Shown here in pieces: positions 33,898 through 44,100 of a stretch of DNA of 64,000 nucleotides (within the stretch, counting starts at the first letter, position 1; the number at the start of each line of letters is the position of its first letter). Origin of the DNA: Euglena gracilis. Taxonomy: Eukaryota; Euglenida; Euglenophyceae; Euglenales. Location: the NCBI GenBank assembly GCA_039621445.1, contig CP154954.1:7690634-7754633 (forward strand), given 5' to 3'. The position numbers were made by a program, and so were the translations under genes. Below the pieces are notes generated by a model. That model was not told the DNA's origin. It saw only the letters and a program-made list of their open reading frames with translations, and made no database searches.

Positions 33898-35950
33898 TAA
33901 ACAGCTTGCAAACTTGCAGAGGAAGTGACTTTAGGGCTTGGAATGTTAATTGGAAATACAAAGCAAACACCAGCGGCCAGTCTATCCGGGCGCCGGCCTC
34001 ACCGCGGCACTGGAACGTGAGGTGGCCTGTGGCGCCGCAGCGCTTGCACGTCCCCTTCGTAGCCGCCACCTGCCCCGCCCAGGGGTTATCTTAAGGACCT
34101 GGGGGGGGGGGTCCCATGGGCCAGCTGGAAGAAGGAGTTGGCTGGACCCCCCCTGGGGGTGGGGGTCCAGTGGGGGGGTCCAGCCAGCTGGAAGCTGGAC
34201 CCGGCAGGTATCCCAAAAAAAAGCCAAAAAAAAGCCGAAAGCCAGCTGGGTTTGCATTTTTCAGCCAAAATTTGGAGGAAAAACCCCCAAACCCACCCAA
34301 AAACGCCATTTCCCACCATTTTTCATTTTTCAAGAATGTTTGCCATTCTGGCTTCTTCACCGGCTGGCCTGAACTTTCTGTCAGCGGACCCCCTGGGGGG
34401 GGGGGGGGCTGGGAGGTGCTGGCTGGAAAAAAGGTGCTGGCTCCTGGGGGGGTAGGGTCCCCTCCAGCTTTAGAAAACCCCTGGCCCCGCCGCCGCGGCG
34501 TGTGTCTTCGCCAGGCTGAGCAGCCCCTTGTGGTGCCAGGGCGGAGGGGCCCCAGGCTGGGGAGGGGGGACAAAAATGACAGGAAAAAATGACGGGGAAA
34601 ATGACGGGAAAAATTGACAGAAAAAAAGGACTGGAAAACCCATGAAAAAAAAACGGCAAGAAAAAAGACGGGAGAAACTGACAGAAAAAAACTGACGGAA
34701 AAAAACTGATGGGAAAAAAAGACAGGAAGAAAAGATGGGAAGAAATGACGAGAAATACTGGATGGCCATCTTTGTTTCCCGTCATCTTTGTTTCCCGTCA
34801 TCTTTGCCCAGACACACTTCAAAAACATTTCCACACACAACGTCACCCACCAACGAGTCCATGAATCATCTAGTGGATCAGTGGCACAAAGCAAATGATG
34901 TTAAATTGGCGGTAAGCAAACATAAATCATCAGGTTGGGTTCAGGTTTGATAAAAGGGCAGGTGGGGGACACCCCCCCCCACCTAAACAGTGGCACGGTC
35001 TGGGAGTCGCTGATTTTTGGCCCAGCACCAAAAATTTTCGGTCTGGCCCACCAAAAACGGCCAAAAGTGCCATTTTGGGCAATTTTTGGGCAAAAATTTG
35101 TCAAAAAATGCAAAAAAAAAAAAGGCGCAAAGCGCCGGAAGGAAAAGTTGACCTTTGGGGAGGGGTCCCGGTTACCCCCCCCCCCGGTGGGTCCAGACCC
35201 CTCTTGGCAGGTGGGGGGTCCGAACGCCCCCCTCCGGTCCAGGAGGGCCCGCCTAAACCCCGAACACCCTCCTTGTATCAAACCCTGGTCGGGTTGCAGA
35301 AGCGCCGGAAGGAAAAGTTGACCTTTGGGGGGGGGGTCCCGGTTACCCCCCCCCGGTGGGTCCAGACCCCTCTTGGCAGGTGGGGGGTCCGGACGCCCCC
35401 CTCTGGTCCAGGAGGGCCCGCCTAAACCCCGAACACCCTCCTTATATCAAACCCTGGTCGGGTTGCAGCTTGTTTAAAAATCGGACTTCAAAATGCGTTG
35501 CACCGTCCCCTTTTTCTGAACATCCATCCCCAACTGTCCTCAAATTCTATGACAACCCATTTCAATTATCCTCCCCCACCTCCCCCCACCTGGGGGTAAC
35601 TGTCCTCAATGAGAAAACTGCCCTGGAACAATTGTACTTACCAACATGACCTGCATGTTCCTTCCGAAGGGTGGTCACAAGGGTGACAAAAATTCAGGTT
35701 TATGCGGGATTCCATCCTGTCGAAACGAAAGTGGGAAAGGTCGGCTGGGTTGCGTGCCAAAAAAGGGACACTCGCACATTCCGACTGGCCCCACCCTGCA
35801 CACGTGTCGTAGGCACTGCTGCCCGCGGCCTGGGCCCTCCGCGGCGGGCTTCGCGGTGGCGCCCATCGTCTGCCACACCGCGTCGCCCCCGCCGGCGGAG
35901 GACATGTCGAGGTAGTTGTTGCGCCAGAAGTCCGGGGCGTACTTCGGCAT
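25972..35950 (-). CDS. SREK1IP1: SREK1IP1-like CCHC zinc-knuckle protein with Ser/Lys-rich tail, multi-exon
   Basis: The second exon carries one CCHC zinc knuckle, [14 protein letters not shown], nearly the same as human SREK1IP1 (CKKCGYPGHLTFEC). The next exon has [12 protein letters not shown] where the human protein has SSTSSEDSDEEN. The last three exons are Ser-rich then strongly Lys-rich, ending KKKRKKR before TGA, like the human tail. The human protein is a small nuclear factor that binds the splicing regulator SREK1; a splicing role here is inferred. The proposed start is ATG at 35950 ([16 protein letters not shown]), giving a 49-residue extension absent from human. Two candidate exons near 30.2 and 29.6 kb are unresolved and may belong to another transcript. 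Phases agree across the last three exons if GC donors are used. Confidence 0.75.
26109..26256 (+). repeat. (CA)n/(CG)n microsatellite
   Basis: acacac, gcgcgcgc, then about 35 AC units, directly upstream of the acceptor of the terminal SREK1IP1-like exon. Confidence 0.95.
26735..26860 (+). mobile_element. Family A fragment (3' part)
   Basis: Keeps the gctagctagtgctg, ggggtccactgg, ttgcactagctgcagtc and terminal gagaaacctg blocks of family A but lacks the left half. Confidence 0.55.
26995..27075 (-). CDS. SREK1IP1: Basic/Ser-rich exon of the SREK1IP1-like gene
   Basis: Acceptor ccctgacag; [20 protein letters not shown] then SSSSAS; GC donor TCTAA|GCAGGC, phase 2. Composition matches the KKKRKRSYSSSS stretch of human SREK1IP1. 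Confidence 0.7.
   Translation of the reverse strand, partial: RRSAPQEGGQGQEAPPQLRFQLQLCI
27226..27598 (+). mobile_element. Family A MITE copy
   Basis: Left end CAGGCCATTGCTTAAGG and right end CCCTGAGCAGTGGCCTG are inverted repeats. Flanks TTCCGGGA and TTCTGAGA match at 6 of 8 bases, a worn target duplication. Internal order as in the 4451 copy. In an intron of the SREK1IP1-like gene. Confidence 0.72.
28390..28549 (+). mobile_element. Family E element, right part
   Basis: Hairpin-like gcacctttggtgc, then gggtcact, poly-C/G arms, and end gtgactaagtgattgtatg. Matching ends occur at 13335-13463 and 18430-18570, each directly next to an exon or its flank. Confidence 0.5.
28568..28612 (-). CDS. 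SREK1IP1: Ser-rich exon of the SREK1IP1-like gene
   Basis: [14 protein letters not shown] between acceptor gacggag and GC donor AG|GCGTTC. Phase 2 exit joins the next exon exactly. An in-frame TGA just upstream of the acceptor rules out a longer exon in this frame. Confidence 0.6.
28831..29031 (+). repeat. GT/GCGT degenerate microsatellite
   Basis: gggtgtgggtgtg, gcgtgcgtgc and gtgtgtgcgcgcg blocks. Confidence 0.9.
29531..29640 (-). CDS. Candidate exon, unrecognised
   Basis: Acceptor catgcag, Pro-rich start, then [23 protein letters not shown] before donor GTGGGG. Exon-like in GC content and splice signals. The frame stays open another 150 bases into AT-rich DNA ending at 29371, so this could instead be a terminal exon. 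Family unknown. Confidence 0.35.
30146..30224 (-). CDS. Candidate exon, frame unresolved
   Basis: A GC-rich block on the coding strand after acceptor cttggcag. One frame reads [27 protein letters not shown], another is Ser/Thr-rich ([12 protein letters not shown]). I do not recognise either. It may be an internal exon of the zinc-knuckle gene or part of a nested transcript. Confidence 0.3.
31149..31652 (-). pseudogene. hAT transposase C-terminal relic
   Basis: An open stretch of 167 codons. It contains [20 protein letters not shown] then [10 protein letters not shown], the layout of the hAT C-terminal dimerisation domain (E-R-x-F-S, then D-R-R-x-R-x-S, then V-E). The arginine after the first glutamate is replaced and no upstream RNase H-like core is visible, so it is a fragment. 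It lies in an intron of the SREK1IP1-like gene. Low GC and ordinary codon use set it apart from the GC-rich host exons. It is a plausible source family for the 8-bp-duplication MITEs, though no shared termini were shown. Confidence 0.65.
32395..32830 (+). mobile_element. Family B repeat
   Basis: Shares with 36950-37200 the order gggggtcagctcagaggctgg, cccccgg...ctggagctgg, gggtcccaaaaaatcgag, tgcaaaaa and cccattttcgccc. Terminal repeats were not resolved. Confidence 0.45.
32846..32970 (-). CDS. SREK1IP1: Ser/Glu-rich exon of the SREK1IP1-like gene
   Basis: [21 protein letters not shown]..., matching human KRDIVLDVSSTSSEDSDEE directly after the zinc knuckle. The start (after gctgcggag) does not agree in phase with the previous exon. 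The frame is open further upstream, but no pyrimidine-rich acceptor is visible. The exit is GCA|GCGTGT or GC|GTGTAG. Confidence 0.7.
33420..33677 (+). other. AT-rich degenerate hexamer region
   Basis: aataataat, aagaac and natcgtgatc words grading into the aatcag array; no gene seen. Confidence 0.6.
33678..33895 (+). repeat. (AATCAG)n followed by (GAA)n
   Basis: About 20 exact hexamers aatcag, a short spacer, then about 25 GAA triplets. On the minus strand this gives artificial poly Ser-Asp and poly-Ser frames just 3' of the zinc-knuckle exon. Confidence 0.97.
34003..34069 (-). CDS. SREK1IP1: CCHC zinc-knuckle exon
   Basis: Acceptor gggcggggcag, then [22 protein letters not shown], donor GCG|GTGAGG. 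All four zinc ligands are present in the spacing C-x2-C-x4-H-x4-C. Confidence 0.88.
34942..35456 (+). mobile_element. Family F MITE with an internal 170-bp tandem duplication
   Basis: Left end CAGGTTTGATAAAAGG, right end CCTTATATCAAACCCTG. Flanks GTTGGGTT (34934-34941) and GTCGGGTT (35457-35464) differ at one base. The right third, with its end and part of the flank, is repeated: 35130-35299 and 35300-35468. Confidence 0.8.
35804..35950 (-). CDS. Candidate first exon of the SREK1IP1-like gene
   Basis: ATG then [20 protein letters not shown] ... [15 protein letters not shown], 49 codons to a phase 0 donor CAC|GTGTGC. It is the only nearby in-frame ATG that can feed the zinc-knuckle exon, which has none of its own. 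I do not recognise the peptide; it could be a lineage-specific N-terminus or a separate small gene. Confidence 0.55.
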
Positions 35951-38041
35951 GGCGCCCGGGGGAGGGGGAGGGGTGCCTGCGTGTGTGTGTGTGTGTGTGT
36001 GTGGAGGGGTGGGCGGGTGGCAGGCAGGGGTGGGGGAGTGAGTACTGCGCCTGCTGGGACTGGAGGACACTTTTCAACTCTTTTTTTTTTCAGGAACAAA
36101 ATCTTGAATTGCCGTGTTTTTTAAATTAGAATAGGGAACAGGAGAGAGTCAGAGGTAATGCAACGGTTTTTCACAGACTCAATTGCCGCAGCCCATATGG
36201 GGCCCAGGAAATGGGTCTTTTGTCACGTTTAACTTTTAATGATTCATCGTGTGCAAGTATTCACATAATTGCAGCAAATCCATCAGCTGAATGCGCAAAG
36301 GAATCACTGGCGCAATCGTGGAAAACCTCCACTTTGTTCCCACTGTTGTGCAAGTAGTCCTGTGCCAGGCTCCTTTTAAAGGAAGTTCACCCCCAGGGGG
36401 TGGATGCTATGGGCAGGTAGGGGGGGCAGGACACTTTCGACCCCCCGGAGGGGTCAGGTTTTTGGGGTGTTTCTGTTATTGACCCCCCCCCCCCCCCGCG
36501 CGCCCCCCGGCGCGGGGCCTGAAAATGGTCATTTTCAAGGGAAAATTGGAAAGTTGGTAAGCACCGGGACCCAAAGCCGATCTCCTGGGGTGGGGGGTTC
36601 CTGCTGTGGGCATGCCCCATGGCGTCCCCCCCTCTCCCCCAGGTTGGAAAAAAGAAGCCTGCCGTATGCGCATTTGAGCGAATAGTCCCTTTGCGCGATT
36701 GTGCAACCAACATTTTAAGTCGAAGTCAATGGTATCGTCCAGCGCTCGGTCTCACCTGCCCCAAATCGCTCCGGCAACTCTCCCGAAACTAGGTTGCTCG
36801 TTATGGATTTGCGTCTTGTAAACCCCGCAGGTGCATATGCAAGTGTCTTGTCCATTGCCTCGGGTATGTGGTGCAACAACTGAGACACTTTTTTGACCAA
36901 CTCAGATGTACTGTACAAACACTTCCACTTATGAACGCCACTCACAGAAAGCCGCTCCCCACTAGGGCACTTTTTATCGACCCCCCCCTTCCAGGGGGTC
37001 CAGCTCAGATGCTGGCAACTCTGGCTGTCACCCCTCCAACCCCCCCCAGGGGTCCGGGGTCCGGGGTCGAACCAGGTACCAAAAAGAATCGAAACTGCAA
37101 AAATGTCCAAAAAAACTGACAATTACTTCTCAGCCCTTTTCCAACCCATTTTCGCCCATTTTTGACCTATTTTGTGGTCAAAAATGTCGAAATTCCAGAG
37201 GAGCATTGAATCTTCTCGATAAAACCCCATCAGGGTCGAACACCAAGCCGCACTCTGTAACAATGAGGGAGTTGTAAGTGGGGCAGGATTTGACACACTG
37301 AAATCCAGACTTTCCTGGATTCTGTAGTCTTCCTTATTCTGCAGTTAGCTGTGCAGATTATTCAAAGGCCATTGTTTGCTTTTTTCATGGTTTGGGAGAC
37401 ACAGTGGAGTGCACCTGAGGACATTTCATCCGTCGGGGGAATTTTTTCCACACAAAACATATTACTGGCAATGGCAGACTCCCCAGCAACGGTTGAAGAA
37501 TATGGCACCCATGTTCAACTCCGCACTTCAGGCAGCAATGAATTATGAGAGCCCTAAATTCTCGCAAACCAAGAACACAATTGAGCACGTGAACCCTTGC
37601 GGGTGCCCACTGGAGCCAGCGTGATTGGGTCGCAGAGGATTTGTGCCAACGGCGCACCTGTCGCAGGGCAGGAGGCTGTGTTGGCCGGAACACAGGATTG
37701 GCAAACAGGAGGCAATTACTGCCATTCGCCTCCCCCCCCCCCGACACCATGGACATGGCTAGATAGGTAGAGATATCTAGATAGACAGAGCATGGGCATG
37801 GCCATGCTCAGGCCGTGGCTTGGCGTGTACCGGCCCAAATGCCTGCCCAACACCCTCCCCGTGTCTCGCCACGGCTACACTGTACACCGCACTGATGCTC
37901 GCGCAGTCCCCTGCCCTGCCACGCTCCATCCGCCAATAGACTGTGGGGGGAGGGCAGCCCACAGCTCTTGGATGGCACGCGGCGCTGCAGTGGCAAGCGG
38001 AAGCCGGCGGACCGCACTGGTCAGTGAGAGGGCAGGGGAGG
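35951..38041. other. Intergenic region between RAB3GAP1 and the SREK1IP1-like gene
   Basis: About 2.1 kb with a short (GT)11 tract at 35981-36002, GC-run elements at 36380-36650 and the family B copy. An open stretch on the minus strand around 36715-36960 has no recognised family. Confidence 0.6.
36950..37200 (+). mobile_element. Family B repeat
   Basis: Second copy of the 32395-32830 family, in the intergenic region 5' of the SREK1IP1-like gene. Confidence 0.45.
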
Positions 38042-38184
38042 TCAGAAGGCCAGGGCGGTGGCGAGGGTCACACCGGCGGCGGTGTGGCCGGCGAACAGCC
38101 GCTGCAGCCCGTCCTCCGTCCCGAGCCGGTACTCCCGCTCCTCGGGGGGCACCGCCCGGCCCGGGGCATGCCCGTCCCGCCAGG
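38042..38184 (-). CDS. RAB3GAP1: RAB3GAP1 terminal exon t with stop
   Basis: Acceptor catgcag; WRDGHAPGRAVPPEEREYRL then GTEDGLQRLFAGHTAAGVTL ATALAF and a TGA stop. It aligns end to end with the human C-terminus RPAPYSKALPQRMYSVLTKE DFRLAGAFSSDTSFF. This fixes the 3' end of the coding region. Confidence 0.88.
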
Positions 38185-41100
38185 CTGCATGCTGTTGGCC
38201 CCAAGACGGAGTGCATGGGAAGACCTGGTGGGGGAGACGGTGGACTCTCCCACCAGGGGGGGGGAGTCCATAAAAAAAAAACGCAAAAATACGGGGTTTT
38301 TGCTAAAAATTGGGGAAAAAAACGCGTCAAACACAAAAATAAACATGCCAAAAAAAAAGGCATTCATCGGGGTCCATTCAAAGACCAAAGCTCAGGGGCA
38401 AGAAGAGTCAGGCGGGACAAACAGATGGTCCACCGCAACCATGGGATGGGGGTGGAAAATGGTGGTTTCTGGGGCGATGTTGAGACGCCCTTTTAATAAA
38501 TGCAACAAAGCCGGCGGGGGGGGGGGGGGGACCAAAGGAGCACCACACCATTCCATTCCCTGGTTCAAGGTTTGGGAAACGTCTCCTAAGCGATACCTAG
38601 AAACACGTTCCCAACCCGCGGTTTGGCTGAAGATCTGTAGGGGGGTCAGGACGTTCAGGCCGGGTTGCGGACGACGGGGTGGCGGGCGATGACGTCCCTT
38701 GGCTGCCGGCCGAAGCAACGCTAATCATCCCGGGAAGATGTACCACAACAGCGGAGGACCGCGTGCCCTTTGAGGCCCAGCAAAGAATTCATCCTCGGAG
38801 GATCCAGCGCGATCCCTGTGTCCGGCACAGCACAACCGGGGGAGGGCCAACCCATCCACACCCAGGGGCACACAGGGGGGGGGGACCCACTCTTAAAGGG
38901 TAAAAAACCCCCTTTAGGCAGGGGCAAGCACCTATAGTTGACCCCCAGATTTTTGCCATTTTCGGCCATTTTCGGCCATTTTCGGCCATATAGGTGGGGG
39001 GTAAAGCTGCCTTAAAACTCTTTCATACCAACAATGCATTTTGATCATTCAGTCAACATGCAAGCAGTCGTGACAAGCTAACGCATCCAAGGAGGTCCTT
39101 TGGAATGGGTGCTCAGGGATTAAAGCAGGGTTCGATATAAGGACAGGTGGGGGGTGGTCCGGACCCCCCCCCCCCCTGCGGGCCAGGGGGGAGGGGGACA
39201 CCCCCCCACCTAAACAGTGGCGCAGTCCGGGTGACCGATTTTCAGCCCGGCGCAAAGCGCCGGGCCAAAAGTTTGACATCCAGCGAAATCAAAGCGCAAG
39301 CAGCACATAAACAAAGGAAGCTGGCGAGACATCGGCTGCAAAAGAACAAGCAAATAAACGTGCAGTGCAGGAGCCGAAAGAAAACATTTGGCTGTTGCAA
39401 CAAAAAAAATTACCAAAAACTCCGCCGGAGGAAAAAATTGCCCTTTTGGGGGGTCCTGGGTACCCCCCCCCCGGGTCGGTCCGGACCCCCCTGGCAGGTG
39501 AGGGGGGGGGGGGGTCCGGACCCCCCTGCGGGTCAGGAGGGGGGAGGGGGACACCCCCCCACCTAAACCATGTACGCCCTCCTTATATCGAACCCTGGAT
39601 TAAAGAGGTCAAAGAGCTTTTTGTTGCAATATGCAAACGCAAGGTTTTGGGAATAGGCTTCTTTTTTCTTGCCAGAGAGGCTCTTGTCCACTTTGGTCTT
39701 TTTTGCTGGGGGTTCTTGGGACGCTTCATGAGAGTGGTTGGCACATGACATGTTAACCACAATGGTGGGTGGCAACACCAAAACTGGTGCTTTTCTCTTC
39801 AAGCCTCTTGGCGTGGATGCTTTTCACAAACAACTTCCCCTCACCTATTCCAAACTTGATACCTCAAGCAACATTGTTTGATGGTGGCACTGTTAGATCC
39901 CATCCACTTGTGTGCAATGAACCTAATGCAGGAATCACACCTTTAACAGAGAAAAAAACACCTCGCATACTTACTTTGCCGGTTGCACCTTGTCACCACA
40001 ATTTTCTGAAATGCCATCAAAACCATCAGCTTTGGCCCAAATACCCCATTCGGAGGTGGTTCTTTGAGCAGCATGTGTTCCACAGTCAGGCATAATGGCA
40101 GGACAAGAGAGGCATGACTTCAAAGAAGCCTTGATGTAAAATTTCATCCGTCATGTTGAGACGATCGTCCGTCTGGATGTGGCGAAATTGGGAGAAAGTG
40201 CGCTCAGCTTGAGCGGCAGAACAAAAAAGCAAACATGTGATCGGCCCATAATGTTGAAATATTTCACTTATATCACTGCATCTTCTCCAGCATCTGCATC
40301 TTGTCCAATGTCTGCATCTTGTCCAGCATCTGCATCTTGAACAACATCTACATCTTGTCCAGCATCTGCATCTTGTGCAGCATCTGCGTCTTGTCCAGTG
40401 TCTACATCTTGTCCAATATCTGCATCTTGTCCAGCATCTGCATCTTGTACAGCATCTGCATCTTGTCCAGTGTCGACATCTTGTCCAGTGTCTGCACCTT
40501 GTTCAGCATCTGCATCCATTGCATCTTGTCCAGTATCTGCAAACTCTGCATCCACTGGCTCCCAACCTAGCAAAATGACCACAGAAACCCCAAAAAGACC
40601 ACAAAAAGCCTAAAATTGACCGCAAAAGGCCCCAAAAAGCAACCAAAATGACCTAAAATGGCTTCAAATAACCTAAACTTGCCCAAAAACGCCAACAATA
40701 TCCACAAAAAAAATTGTGAAAAATTACCCAAAATCACTAAAATGGCGCAAAACGACCAAAAATGCCATAAAATGTGACCCAAATTAGTTCAATATTTGCC
40801 AAATCAGTGCAAAATATCCCCAAAATTAGCAAAAATTGATCCAAATTGGCCAAGATGGGTGTAATACTGGAGATTTGTGGAGAAATTATCCCAAAAATGG
40901 GTTTAATTCTTCAAAATATACAAAAAAAAATGCCAGCGTCACCCTTGTCACCAAAATCTTTGGCCCAAATAACCCTTTCGGGGGTGGTTCATTGAGCAGC
41001 ATGTGTTGCAGGGCCAGGCATAATAACAAAAGAAGAGAGGCTGCACAGAGACAAGCATCAGTCACACTGAAAATTGCCCCTCAGGGAAAAAGAAACTGTC

Positions 41101-44100
41101 AGGCAAAAAAACTCGAAAAATTTGCAACAAAATTTTTCTCATTTTCGGCCATTCTCAGCCATTTTCGGCCATTTTTACTGTAGGTGCTTGGGCAGGGGGG
41201 CACCCACTTGGCCCGACCCCCTGCCCCAGAGGGGGGGGGGGCTCAGCCCAGACCCGCCAGCCAGCACACCTCCCGGGTCACTAAACCTTATTAAAAAACA
41301 TCGGGTACCGGCTCAGCTGCGGCCGGGCCATCGCGTGCCACTCCTCCACTGTCGCCTCCACCAGCCTCGTCCCCTCGGCGTCCAGGATGCGGGACACGAG
41401 GGACGCTGGCAGGCTGCTGTGCACCGCGGAGGCAGTCCGGGGGTTGTGGGACAGCATCAAAAAAAAATTGTCCACAACATCCAACGTACTTCAGACAAGG
41501 TTTAGCCCGCCCCCAATGTAATGCCCGGCGCTGGAGGGGTCCAGCAGGCTGGGTTTGACCGGCCCTAGGGGAGGGGGGAGGGGTGCCCTGGAGTGTCTGG
41601 GCAGGCAGGCAATACCCCCTGTCGAGTCGTGGGCCAAAAAGTGCCTAAAAAAGGTCTTTTCTGGGCTTCCGGCACCTTTGGCACTGGAAGTGATTTGGCC
41701 AAGTGCCCAGTCAATGTTGGCCATGTGACCCCCTAGGGGGGTCGGATCTGGGTGCGGTCACCCCCCTAGGATGGGGTCTGACTCACCTTGAACTTCGGCC
41801 TGGTGTCCAGCAACAGACGAAAAAAAAAAACAATCCAGGGCATTTGGGGGGGGGATAGCTGCTTTAAAAGAAGCCCGTCCGCAAGAGGCGCGTCGGGGGT
41901 GGCAGTGGGCGGGCAGCCGAAGCGGGCGAGGAGGGACACCGCGGCGGCGCCGGCGGCCTCTGCCGCATCGAGGCGGTCACACACCTCCGCGTACCTGTCG
42001 GGGAGGCGGGTGGGGGCCAAGCCGGGCCGGCCCGAATCGTCTACACAAGATACCGCAGAAAATTCACTAATAAACACGACAACATGCCTCCCCCAACAGT
42101 GGGAGGAAGCAAAAAAAGGGCAAAAAAAAGGGCAATCAAAACGCAAAAAAAAAACGCAAATTGCATATAAAATCCTTCAGGTGCTCCCCCAGGATGTAAC
42201 AAAAATCCAAAAAGTGTCAGGAAAACAAAACACAAAAAACAAATTTTGCCAAAATTCGAAAAACCAAAAAAACCAAAAAAAACCGCATTTGTGTTCCCCC
42301 CCTGCCCACACCCCCCACACACACGGATGACGCCCCTGGGCCAACAGAATCAAAACGAAGGCATAATAAACCTCCCTGGTGGGGGGGGACGAAGGAGGCT
42401 TGGGACACCTGTTTTACCGAAATGAACGTCGAATGGAGCATGTGTTGTGTGAGAATTCCCAAATTGCAAACAGGGGCCATGTGAAAAACTTGCCCAAACA
42501 GTAACTTTTCCACCCAAAACTACCAAATCTCCTGGACTTCGACTTCGGTGCACTAAACTAAGTGGGTAGTTTCTTTTATGATTTTATGATTATTATTTTT
42601 TTATTACTTATAAAAATTTATGTATTTTGGAGGGAAGGGAAATCGTTCAACCCAAAAAAAAACAAAACAAAAACAAAGTCAAGTAAACAGCAAATAAAAC
42701 GTTGGGATTGGCATGTCCAGAGGAAAGCAGTTACCTCCGGGGGAGGGGGATTCATCAATACTGGTTGGGATTGGGTTAGGATTAGGGTTACGGTTTTAGG
42801 GTTAGAGTTTGGGAAAGGGTTCGGTTTTGGGTTACATATACATAAAGGTACTTTTATAAGCGGACATAAGTGGACATTTGAATGTCCACAGAATGTACGA
42901 AAAATTTTAAAAAGAATTTGCTTCTATGCGACAAACATTTTCAGTCAGAGAATGAAAAATCTGTAATAAAACTGGAAAAGGAAATTGCAGCGCACCCTCT
43001 TAGACGAGGGATGGCAAGCCAAGCATGTTTGCCCCCGCCCCGCACACCTCTCCAGCGAGAGGGGGCGGCCGGGCACCAGCGCCGCCGTCAGGGCGTCCGC
43101 GAGGCGCTGGGCGTGCGCGCGGGCGTGGGGGACGAGCGCCGTGATGGGGGCGTGGGCGAGGGCGGCGAACGCCATGACCACCCAGTGGTCCGCCAGGCAC
43201 TGCAGCACCTGTGCATGGCAGACAGTGGGTTAAGTGTTTGGAGCGCGAGGGCTTTGTGAAGGTTCAAATTTTGGGGGGTTTTCGACGGGTAATGGCACAC
43301 CGGTGCCAAAAAAAAAAACTGAAGCTTTAATCAGGTTTGATGGGTTTAGTCAAGCCGAAAGTTGAGTGCGGGCAAATTGAAGGAGAGAGAAAAGGCAGAG
43401 CGGCCAAAGCAGTTGATGGATAAACAGGCATTGGGGGCTCCGACGGTCCTTCTGCTGCGTTTCAGATTCACTGCTGGAACGGACCGCAGTATGCGCCACA
43501 TTCCGGAAGTCTTGGGCGGCCAAGACCAGTCGCCAGGCCCCGGCAACACCTCGGGCACCGGCAGCTGCTCCAGGAAGTGCAGTGCCACGTTGGCCTCCCG
43601 CACCGCGTCGAACCCCTGCCGCTGCTCTGAAACTGGCCGCTGACCACCCCCACAGCCTCACCACAGCATTCGGGGGGGGGGGGCAAATGAATAGGTTTAT
43701 GGCCGGGAGACTGGGGGGGGGGGGGTTCTCACCTCCTGAATTGGCGACTAACGACCTCAGTAAGATCATTATCTTGTTCGGGGAAGGGGTTCTTAGGGGG
43801 AGGTCCGTCTAAAATTCTGACTGATTGGCCCTTGGCTGGAAGTACCCAAAAGAGGACACAGCCTTCTTTCCATATGGGGTCCCTGGGTGGAGCCCCAGCT
43901 TGGGGGGGAGGGGGGGTGCGGACACCATCCACCTCCATAAGCATGAACCCCAACGTCGCCGGCTGAGACAACTGCCACGTTGTCAGTTTCAGCTATTCGG
44001 TTGGTATTCCTTTGGCATTCCTTTGCTTTGGTATCAATGTCATTTGGTTTATGAGACTACTTCGCAACATTCGCAAATTTACTGCGATTCGAATTATTGC

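Noticed and set aside
33420-34069. Ser-Asp and poly-Ser frame downstream of the zinc knuckle
   Set aside because: Tempting because SREK1IP1 has Ser/Asp runs, but it lies after a good GTGAGG donor and is an exact hexamer/triplet array.
40275-40545. Possible CRISPR array
   Set aside because: 18-bp units are directly adjacent with no unique spacers; it is a minisatellite in a eukaryotic intron.
42773-42836. A chromosome end
   Set aside because: Telomere-like words are short, degenerate and inside a gene's intron, so not a terminus.
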